Made by a program: the position numbers and the translations under genes
Assembly (NCBI GenBank): GCA_035566015.1
Contig: DATMRS010000005.1
Span: 124,001 to 188,000, forward strand
Reading direction: 5' to 3'
Source of the DNA: DATMRS01 sp035566015
GTDB taxonomy: Bacteria > Pseudomonadota > Alphaproteobacteria > Sphingomonadales > Sphingomonadaceae
Length of the DNA: 64,000 bases
In this document: piece by piece, positions 49,968 to 57,242 of the stretch
How the letters are laid out: every line of letters starts with the position of its first letter
How positions within the stretch are numbered: position 1 is the stretch's first letter
Notes under the pieces: generated by a model
The model's database searches: none
Told to the model about the DNA's origin: nothing
The model's input: the letters and a program-made list of their open reading frames with translations, nothing else

Positions 49968-50972
49968 ATGAACAGACGCGCTTTGCTGTTGCTGATGACG
50001 ATCGGCCCGCTTTTGGGGGGCGCGGGGCTCGCCGGCGCCTCCTCGGCTCTGACGGCGAAGGCGCGGGCGGCGATCACCGATTATGCCCGACTGCTGATGA
50101 TCGAGCATAAGCCCGAGCAAGCCTTCGCGCGCTATTATGCGCCCCACCTGATCCAGCATGACCCCGAAATCGGCGATGGCGGGGGTGGGGACAATGCCTT
50201 TCTGGAGGCCCGCCAAAAGGCTCATCCCGGCAAATATGATCCGCCGGAAAAATATGTCACCGTCGTCCACACGATCCTGGCCGATGGCGATCTGGTCGCC
50301 ATCGCGTCGCACGTCTTCACCAATCCGCAGGATAAAGGACGATTGTTCGTCGATATCTGGCGGATGGAGAATGGGCGCTTCGCCGAACATTGGGACGTGA
50401 TCCAGCCGATCGCGGCCAACCGCGCCAACGCGGTAGGTTGCGGCGTCGGCGTCACCTATGCGGCGGCCCGGAAAGCCGGCGATACCGTGGCGCATCCGGC
50501 CTGTGGCATGCCCGATCATTCGGTCGATAGCGAAGCGTCTCGCAGGACGGTCCTGGCCTATATGGAGCTGGGCCAGCAGCCGGGGAAGATCGCGGAGGCG
50601 GTTCGAACCTATGTAGCGCCCGATTTCATCCAGCACAGCGCCAATATCGCGCCCGGCAGGCGGGCGCTGATCGAGTATCTTACGTCGCGGGAAGCGGCGC
50701 GACGGGCGGTGCGCCGCACCTCTTCCATCGCGCGGACCCTGGCCGACGGCGACATGGTGCTCGTCCATCGGCGGGTGACGACCGACAGCGATCCGCGCGG
50801 CACCGCTTATGCCGACCTGTTCCGGCTGCGCGGCGGCAAGATCGTCGAGCATTGGGATGTGATCCAACCGATCCCCGACTTCAGCGTATCGGGGCGTTCG
50901 ATGGTGGAGGGGCCGCTGGAACCGGGCCGCCATAAGGAAGGGCCCAGCGCCGCCGGGAAGGAGAGACAATGA
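49968..50972 (+). CDS. Exported double-domain NTF2/SnoaL-like protein (copy B)
   Basis: A 334-residue protein with a signal peptide (residues 1-24, RRALLLLMTIGPLLGGAGLAGA) and two SnoaL-like domains, homologous to copy A at 21479-22402. Both carry IQHDPEIGDG or IQHSANIAPG, a DGDLV or DGDMV strand and WR-ENGRFAEHWDVIQP or FRLRGGKIVEHWDVIQP. It overlaps the following MetE-like gene by four bases. Copies A and B are both in control reach of FadR-type operators. Function unknown. Confidence 0.85.
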   Translation: MNRRALLLLMTIGPLLGGAGLAGASSALTAKARAAITDYARLLMIEHKPEQAFARYYAPHLIQHDPEIGDGGGGDNAFLEARQKAHPGKYDPPEKYVTVVHTILADGDLVAIASHVFTNPQDKGRLFVDIWRMENGRFAEHWDVIQPIAANRANAVGCGVGVTYAAARKAGDTVAHPACGMPDHSVDSEASRRTVLAYMELGQQPGKIAEAVRTYVAPDFIQHSANIAPGRRALIEYLTSREAARRAVRRTSSIARTLADGDMVLVHRRVTTDSDPRGTAYADLFRLRGGKIVEHWDVIQPIPDFSVSGRSMVEGPLEPGRHKEGPSAAGKERQ

Positions 50973-52078
50973 GCCAGACGATACGCGCCGATCAGGTCGG
51001 AAGCCTGCTTCGCCCTCAAAAGCTGCTCGACAAGCGGCATGCGCATGCAACGCGGGAAGACCTGCGTGAGGTTGAGGATGAAGCGATCCTCGACGTGCTC
51101 AAGCTGCAGGCCAGTACGGGGATCGACGTCGTCAGCGACGGCGAATTCCGCCGTTCCGCGTGGGGCAATGGCCTTGTCGACGCGCTGACCGGCACCAGTG
51201 CGGCGCCGCGCGCTTTCAGCGGCGCGACTACCGGCCCGCGTCTCTGGCGAGGCGAGCATGCGGACGTCGCGCAGGAGACATTGCCGGAACGGAAGGTCGT
51301 GACGGGGCGGATCGGCCTCGCGCGGCGTTTCGCCACCGAGGAAGCGACCTTTCTGAAGGCACATGCCGATCGCCCGTTCAAGATCACGATTCCCAGCCCC
51401 ACCATGTTCAATCGGCTCTACGATGCCGAACGGAGCGCTGTGGCCTATCCCGATGTGGATGCCTTGCTGGAGGATCTGGTGGCGCTCTATCTGGAGGAGA
51501 TAGACGCGCTGCACGCGATCGGCGTGCCCTATATGCAACTCGATTCGCTACGCTACATCGATACGATCGACGCGGTCGAGAAGGGCGCGATCGACGCAAA
51601 GAACGCGCATGGCGCGCTGGCCCGGCTGGTCGAGATCGACAATCGCGTGCTGGCGCGGATGAAGGGCGAGGGCGTTACCCGCGGCGTTCACATCTGCCGG
51701 GGCAATCATCGCAGTTCCTGGGCGGTGTCGGGCAGCTATGAGAGTATCGCCGAATTCCTGCTCGGCCAGGTGGACGCCGACCGCTTCCTGATGGAATTCG
51801 ACAGCGAGCGGGCAGGCGGGTTCGAGCCGCTGCGCTTCGTGCCGAGAGGCAGGATCGTCGTGCTAGGCCTCATCACCACCAAATCGGGTGAACTGGAAGA
51901 TATCGACGCGCTGCGCCGGCGCATCGATGCGGCCGCCAAATTCGTGCCACTGGAATATCTGGCGATCAGCCCGCAATGCGGTTTCGCTTCTACCGAACTG
52001 GGCAATCTGCTCACTGTGGACGAGGAGCGGCGCAAGCTGGAACTGGTCGCGGAAGTGGCGCGCAAGGTCTGGGGGTAA
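50969..52078 (+). CDS. Cobalamin-independent methionine synthase-like methyltransferase (MetE C-terminal domain), copy B
   Basis: A 369-residue MetE C-terminal barrel with RADQVGSLLRP at the N-terminus. The probable zinc ligands are His241 and Cys243 (VHICRGN), Glu277 (FLMEFDSE) and Cys337 (ISPQCGF). IPSPTMFNRL and QLDSLRYID are usual for the family. It differs strongly from copy A at 42096-43256, so two different thiol or methyl-donor partners are likely. Coupled to the NTF2-like gene and ends the Rieske operon at a strong terminator. Confidence 0.88.
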   Translation: MSQTIRADQVGSLLRPQKLLDKRHAHATREDLREVEDEAILDVLKLQASTGIDVVSDGEFRRSAWGNGLVDALTGTSAAPRAFSGATTGPRLWRGEHADVAQETLPERKVVTGRIGLARRFATEEATFLKAHADRPFKITIPSPTMFNRLYDAERSAVAYPDVDALLEDLVALYLEEIDALHAIGVPYMQLDSLRYIDTIDAVEKGAIDAKNAHGALARLVEIDNRVLARMKGEGVTRGVHICRGNHRSSWAVSGSYESIAEFLLGQVDADRFLMEFDSERAGGFEPLRFVPRGRIVVLGLITTKSGELEDIDALRRRIDAAAKFVPLEYLAISPQCGFASTELGNLLTVDEERRKLELVAEVARKVWG

Positions 52079-52104
52079 GGGCTCCGGCCGCTGACTATTG
52101 GTGG

Positions 52105-52146
52105 AAAAAGGGGGTGGCGAACCGACGCGTTCGCCACCCCCTTTTT
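52105..52146. terminator. Strong bidirectional intrinsic terminator
   Basis: A perfect 18-base inverted repeat, left arm AAAAAGGGGGTGGCGAAC (52105-52122), 6-base loop, right arm 52129-52146 ending in TTTTT. The A and T runs on both sides make it work in both directions between the convergent MetE-like and TonB receptor genes. Confidence 0.92.
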
Positions 52147-52152
52147 CTGCGC

Positions 52153-54480
52153 TCAGAAGTTGCGGCGGAGCGTCACGTAAAATTCGCGTGGTCGGCCGAC
52201 GCTGTTCTGCACGGTGCCGATCGCCAGCGCGATATCGAACGCGTTGGTATAATAATGCTTGTCGGTGAGGTTGGTGACGCCACCGATCAGCTCCCATTTC
52301 TGGTCGGCCGCCTGGAAGCGAAGCGAGGCGTTGGCGATCGTCCGTCCCGCCAGATAGTTGGTCGTCGCGTTCACCGGATCGGTATAGACCGAGCTTTGAT
52401 GATCGATGTCGAATTGCGGCGTGATCGTCGCGCCGTTGCCAAGCGCCAGTTCATAGGAGGCGTCGATCGACCATTTCCATTTTGGCGTGAAGGGTGAGAT
52501 GAAGCCCGACGTGATGCCCGACGCAGCCGCATTGGGATCCAGCTCGGTATATTTAAAATCGAGATAGCTGAACGATCCGGTGATGTTGAGGCCGCCCACC
52601 GGATGCAGGACGGTTTCCAGTTCGATGCCCTTGATGTTGGCCCGGCCTGCATTGAACGGCACCGCCGATAACGGGAAAAAATCGGGATCGCCCGGTGCGC
52701 CGGGGAAGCCGTTCGCGTCGATGAGGATGATGTCGCGATATTTGTTCAGGAAAGCCGCCAGGTTGAGTCGCAACCTGCGGTCAAAAAGGTCGCTCTTGAC
52801 GCCGATTTCATAGGCATTCACCCGTTCGGGCCCGAACGGCACCACCTGCGAGGGAATATAGGGGCGGGGGTTGATGCCACCGCCCTTATAGCCGGTGGAG
52901 AAGCTGGCATAAGCGAGGACGCTCGGGTTCAGGCGGTAATCGGCGCCCAGGCGATAATCCCATGAATCGCCGGCATAGGTGTTGCTGAGGCCGCTCAGCG
53001 CGCCGACGATCGCCGCCGGCCCGCCATTGGGATCTGCGCGATAGAAGGTGTAGGACTTCTTGTCGTCCGTATAGCGTATGCCGGCGGTCAGGCTCATTTC
53101 GGGTACGGGATGCACGATCGCCTGCGCGTAGACCGCCTCGCTCCTGTTCTTCACCGGGTCGTCCTGAATGAAATTCAGGGCCGCGCCGGATTTGACCCGG
53201 GCGCGGACGCGGCCGAGGCTGTGAAAATAGAAGCCGCCCAGCGTCCATTCGACGAACTTGTCGCCGATCTCGCCATTGAGCCGTAATTCCTGCGTGAACT
53301 GGTGATAGGGCTGGTTGTCGAGCGTCAGTGCGACGCCGATCGGGCTGAGATCATTGTCCAGCGTCCAGAGGGATTCGAGGTCCTCATAAGCGGTGATGGA
53401 AGTGAGCGTCAGCTTGTCGCTGATCTGCCAGTTCACATGGCCCGACACCGATTGCGAATGGGTTGTCGCCTTCGGCGCGATATGCCAGCCGGTCGAGGGA
53501 TCGTCGAACGTCGCATAATTGACGTAATGTCGGTTGGGAATGAAGCGTGAATCGAAGGGAACGCCGTTGCGCGTGGCGGTAGGATTGTCCGCATAGGTCA
53601 GTTCGACGCCGCCCGCGTCCGAATCGTCGCGCACGATCGAGGCGATCAGATTGATTTCGAGCGTATCGGTCGGCCGCCAGCGCAGGTCGGCGCGCGCCCC
53701 CCATGACTTGATGCCGCCCATCGTGCCGATCTGGCAGCTCTTGCCTGTCGCATAGCTCGGCAGATCGCCGGCGAGTTCGGGTTGATCGCATGCGAAATCC
53801 AACCGTTTGACGAAGCCGCTGCGCCGCTTCGAAAAGGCCGAGAAGCGCATCGCCAGCGTATCGGTGAGCTTCAGATCATAGGCGCCGCGAAGATCGATAC
53901 GGCTGTAGGAGCCGAGCGTCGCCTGGATATAGCCATCGCCCGAACCCTCCGGCTTGCGCGAATAGAGTTTCACCGCGCCACCGATCGAGTTCTTGCCCGC
54001 GAGCGTCCCTTGCGGCCCGCGCAGGATTTCGACGCGGTCGAGGTCGAGCAGGTCGAAGATCGAGCCGACCAGCACGCCGTGATAGACGTCGTCTACATAG
54101 ACGCCGACGCCGGGTTCCAGCGCGAAATTGGTATCATATTGGCCGATGCCGCGAATGAAGATGGTGGCGCCCGCGCCATAGGCGCTCGATCCCGCGGCGA
54201 TGTTCACGTTCGGGGCGGCCTTGCCGATATCGGCGATATTGTTCAGCGCCTTCTTTTCCAGATCGGCGCCCGAGATCGCGGTGATCGCGATCGGCGTGTC
54301 CTGTAGCCGCTGCTCCCTGAACTGGGCGGTCACGATGATATCGCTGATACCCGGCGCTGAGTCCGCCGCCGCGGCGGTGCTGCTCATCGCCTGGGCGAAC
54401 GCCGGTGAAACCAGTGCAAGGCTGATGACCGAGGCCGACGCCAATCCCGCCACGCGGCAACGCTTGAATGCTCCTGGCAT
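52153..54480 (-). CDS. TonB-dependent outer-membrane receptor
   Basis: A 775-residue receptor: signal peptide (MPGAFKRCRVAGLASASVIS and on to PAFAQ), TonB box (SDIIVTAQFREQRL), plug (DRVEILRGPQGTLAGKNSIG) and barrel ending in FYVTLRRNF. ATG 54480 is preceded by GGGAGAGGGG; a second ATG lies at 54495. The promoter has a FadR-type site, so it is likely to bring in the regulon's substrate. Similar plug motifs occur in the receptor at 8378-10960, placing both in the class common for aromatics. Confidence 0.92.
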   Translation of the reverse strand: MPGAFKRCRVAGLASASVISLALVSPAFAQAMSSTAAAADSAPGISDIIVTAQFREQRLQDTPIAITAISGADLEKKALNNIADIGKAAPNVNIAAGSSAYGAGATIFIRGIGQYDTNFALEPGVGVYVDDVYHGVLVGSIFDLLDLDRVEILRGPQGTLAGKNSIGGAVKLYSRKPEGSGDGYIQATLGSYSRIDLRGAYDLKLTDTLAMRFSAFSKRRSGFVKRLDFACDQPELAGDLPSYATGKSCQIGTMGGIKSWGARADLRWRPTDTLEINLIASIVRDDSDAGGVELTYADNPTATRNGVPFDSRFIPNRHYVNYATFDDPSTGWHIAPKATTHSQSVSGHVNWQISDKLTLTSITAYEDLESLWTLDNDLSPIGVALTLDNQPYHQFTQELRLNGEIGDKFVEWTLGGFYFHSLGRVRARVKSGAALNFIQDDPVKNRSEAVYAQAIVHPVPEMSLTAGIRYTDDKKSYTFYRADPNGGPAAIVGALSGLSNTYAGDSWDYRLGADYRLNPSVLAYASFSTGYKGGGINPRPYIPSQVVPFGPERVNAYEIGVKSDLFDRRLRLNLAAFLNKYRDIILIDANGFPGAPGDPDFFPLSAVPFNAGRANIKGIELETVLHPVGGLNITGSFSYLDFKYTELDPNAAASGITSGFISPFTPKWKWSIDASYELALGNGATITPQFDIDHQSSVYTDPVNATTNYLAGRTIANASLRFQAADQKWELIGGVTNLTDKHYYTNAFDIALAIGTVQNSVGRPREFYVTLRRNF

Positions 54481-54530
54481 CCCCCTCTCCCACATTATGC
54501 AATTGATTCTATCTTTATCGTATACTTTAA

Positions 54531-54541
54531 GTGTATAACAA
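54531..54541. promoter_or_regulatory. FadR-type operator, one mismatch
   Basis: GTGTATAACAA fits TnGTnnnACnA with one mismatch, 51 bases upstream of the TonB receptor start. TCGTATACTTTAA (54518-54530) lies directly beside it and makes an imperfect inverted repeat. Confidence 0.5.
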
Positions 54542-54579
54542 TCGACAAGCGGATTTGAGGCGGGGCTTGCCGGTCTCTC

Positions 54580-56055
54580 TCAGCAGGCGAATTGTTGAGG
54601 CAGGGCATCGAGAAGGATGGTCTTGGTTTCCAGATAGGCGACCAGTCCCTCCTCACCGCCTTCACGGCCGATTCCCGATTGCTTGAAGCCGCCGATGGGA
54701 AGCGTAGGATCGATGTGCATTGCGCTTTGCGCGACATTGCCGGTGCGGACGGCGCGGGCGATGCGATAGGCGGCCTCGGTGTCCTCGGTGAACACCGCGC
54801 CGTTCAGGCCATAGGCGCTTTCATTGGCGATCCGTACCGCGTCGGCGTCGTCGTCGCAGGGAATCAGGCTCAGCACGGGTCCGAATATCTCCTCCTGCGC
54901 GATGCGGCTGCGATTATCGACGTTCGCGAACAGGGTAGGTTCGATGAAATAGCCGCGATTGAGGTGCGTCGGCCGGCGCCCGCCGGTTACGAGATCGGCG
55001 GTGCGCTTGCCCTCCTCTATGTAGGTTTCGACGCGATCGAGCTGCCGTTTCATCGCCAGCGGCCCCAATTGGGTGGCGGGATCGTCGCTGGGGCCCACCA
55101 CGATCCGCTCCATCTCGCGCCCGATCGCCTCGGCGAGGGCGTCATGGCGTGCGCGCGAGACGATCGCGCGGCTCAGCATGCCGCAGACCTGGCCACTCAG
55201 CAGCACGATGGCGTTCGCCAGGATCGATGCCGCGCGGTCGATGGGAAAGTCGTCGCGCACGATCGCGGCGGATTTGCCGCCCAGTTCCAGCGTGCAACGC
55301 GCGATCCGCTCACCGCATAGCGAGGCGATGCGTTTGCCGGCGAGGGTGGAGCCCGTGAAGCTCACCTTGTCGACCGCGGGGTTCGTCACCAGCCGCTCGC
55401 TTGCCGCCCGATCGCCGCATGCAAGGTTGAGGACGCCGGGTGGTAGCCCCGCCGCTTCCGCCGCTTCGGCGAGAATATAGGCTTCCAGCGGCGTTTCGGG
55501 CGCGGGCTTCATGATGACGGTGCACCCCGCGATCAGCGCGCTCGCGACCTTTGCCGACATGATGACATAAGGCGCATTCCACGGCGCGATCGCGGCCACG
55601 ACACCAACCGGTTCCCGGACGAGCAAGGCGGTATGGGAGACGGCGCCGGCACGCGTCTCGATGAAAGGATAGGTTGAGCCCAGCGCGGCGGTGGCGGCGA
55701 AGGCGGCATGGGCGCCACCCGTCATCCCCGGCGCGATGCTGGCGAGCCCGCCCACCTGCGCGACCCACGCCCGCGCCAACTCGGGGGCGCGGCGCTCCAG
55801 TTCGGCCAGCATGCGTCGCAGGACGTGCTGGCGTTCCTGCGGCGACATTGCCGGCCATGGACCTTCGTCGAAGGCGGTTCGTGCCGCTGTGACCGCCCGA
55901 TCCATATCCTCGGCCGACGCCTCGGCCACTCGCGCGACGACAAGCTCGGTGTTCGGGTCCACCAGTTCGATACGATTGCTGCTGGCCGGCTCCACCCATT
56001 GGCCGCCGACGAACAGGCGATCGGGATGCCGGATGGTCACGCCTGTGGGCAGCAT
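54580..56055 (-). CDS. Aldehyde dehydrogenase
   Basis: A 491-residue NAD(P)-dependent aldehyde dehydrogenase. Visible are APWNAPY, KPAPETPLEAY, FTGSTLAGKRI, the Glu of LELGGKSA, the catalytic Cys of SGQVCGMLSRAIV and QEEIFGPVLSLI. It would oxidise an aromatic or aliphatic aldehyde from the pathway to the acid. It lies 16 bases downstream of the aldo/keto reductase gene, with which it probably forms an operon. Confidence 0.93.
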   Translation of the reverse strand: MLPTGVTIRHPDRLFVGGQWVEPASSNRIELVDPNTELVVARVAEASAEDMDRAVTAARTAFDEGPWPAMSPQERQHVLRRMLAELERRAPELARAWVAQVGGLASIAPGMTGGAHAAFAATAALGSTYPFIETRAGAVSHTALLVREPVGVVAAIAPWNAPYVIMSAKVASALIAGCTVIMKPAPETPLEAYILAEAAEAAGLPPGVLNLACGDRAASERLVTNPAVDKVSFTGSTLAGKRIASLCGERIARCTLELGGKSAAIVRDDFPIDRAASILANAIVLLSGQVCGMLSRAIVSRARHDALAEAIGREMERIVVGPSDDPATQLGPLAMKRQLDRVETYIEEGKRTADLVTGGRRPTHLNRGYFIEPTLFANVDNRSRIAQEEIFGPVLSLIPCDDDADAVRIANESAYGLNGAVFTEDTEAAYRIARAVRTGNVAQSAMHIDPTLPIGGFKQSGIGREGGEEGLVAYLETKTILLDALPQQFAC

Positions 56056-56071
56056 GATCTATTCCTCTTTG

Positions 56072-57127
56072 CTAGAGAGCGGTGCGCGGAGGCACGTCGA
56101 GTTGATCCCACCAGCCGCCGCTTTGCAGATCGCGCAGCCAAGGCTGCTCCAGCAGTTCGTGCGGAAAGCCCAGCGGGATCGCGCTGGCCATATCGAGCGT
56201 CGCGAGCTGCTCTGCCGTCAGCGTGATCGCGAGCGCGCCGAGATTATCCTCCAATTGCGCCAGCGTGCGCGCGCCCAGAATGGGAATGAAGGCCGCGCCC
56301 GTCGCTTCGGCCCGCGCACGGACCCAGGCGAGCGCGACCTGCGCCGCCGACGCCTCCAATTCGCCAGCCACCGTGTCGATCGCCGCGAGAATGGCAGCCT
56401 CGCGCTCGGGAGGAAGCGCGCGGATCGCGCCGCCGCCCTTTTCTTTCCGGCCTTGTTCGCCCCGCCGATATTTGCCGGTCAGGACGCCGCCACCCAGCGC
56501 CGCGAAGATCATGACGGCCATACCATAAGCGTGCGCCATCGGGATCAGATCCCGCTCCGCGCTGCGTTCGGCGAGGCTATATTCGATCTGGAGCGCCGAG
56601 ACCGGCGCCCAGCCGCGCATCTCGGCGATCGTCGCGGCGCGGCTGACGCGCCACGCGGGAAAATCGGAGAAGCCCACATAGAGCGCCTTGCCCTGCCGCA
56701 CGATATCGTCGAGCCCGCGCACGATCTCCTCGGTCGCGGTAAGCTGATCGGCGAAATGGACCCAGAAGATGTCGACATAATCGGTGCCCAGCCGCGTGAG
56801 GCTGGCGTCGATCGACTGCATCATCGCCTTGCGGCTGTTACCCGTTTCCAGGATCGAGCGCGCGCCGGTGGCGGTGGTATATTTGGTTGAAATGGCGAAG
56901 CGCGTGCGTTCGGCGCGGATCAGCCCGCCCAATATGCTTTCCGCCTCGCCATTCTGATAGCCGTCCGCGCAGTCGAACAGGTTGCCGCCCGCATCGACGA
57001 AGCGATCGAACAGCGCCTGACACGTCTCGCGATCGGCGCCCCAGCCCCACGCCTCGCCGAAGGTGCCGGTGCCGAGCGCCATCTCCGAAACCCTGAGCCC
57101 GGTCTTGCCGAACAGCCGGTATCGCAT
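56072..57127 (-). CDS. Aldo/keto reductase
   Basis: A 351-residue AKR with the tetrad in DCADGYQNGEAE (Asp and Tyr), AISTKY (Lys) and FWVHFADQL (His). KTGLRVSEMALGTGTFGEAWG at the N-terminus is typical of the AKR12/13-like group. ATG 57127 follows GGGGAGG. Divergent from the large TonB receptor, with an operator between. Reduction of an aldehyde or ketone, or cleavage of an ether-like bond after reduction, is possible; substrate unknown. Confidence 0.92.
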   Translation of the reverse strand: MRYRLFGKTGLRVSEMALGTGTFGEAWGWGADRETCQALFDRFVDAGGNLFDCADGYQNGEAESILGGLIRAERTRFAISTKYTTATGARSILETGNSRKAMMQSIDASLTRLGTDYVDIFWVHFADQLTATEEIVRGLDDIVRQGKALYVGFSDFPAWRVSRAATIAEMRGWAPVSALQIEYSLAERSAERDLIPMAHAYGMAVMIFAALGGGVLTGKYRRGEQGRKEKGGGAIRALPPEREAAILAAIDTVAGELEASAAQVALAWVRARAEATGAAFIPILGARTLAQLEDNLGALAITLTAEQLATLDMASAIPLGFPHELLEQPWLRDLQSGGWWDQLDVPPRTAL

Positions 57128-57171
57128 GGCTACCTCCCCGTTCAAACGAATCTGCCTTAATGTATGCAATA

Positions 57172-57182
57172 TAGTATAGCAA
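57172..57182. promoter_or_regulatory. FadR-type operator, one mismatch
   Basis: TAGTATAGCAA fits TnGTnnnACnA with one mismatch, between the aldo/keto reductase and the large TonB receptor. This is the rightmost such site seen in the window. Confidence 0.48.
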
Positions 57183-57242
57183 TATGCGAGATAATGGGAT
57201 ATGACTCGCCGGCAGAAGACAAAATGATCGGGGAGGAGAGAT

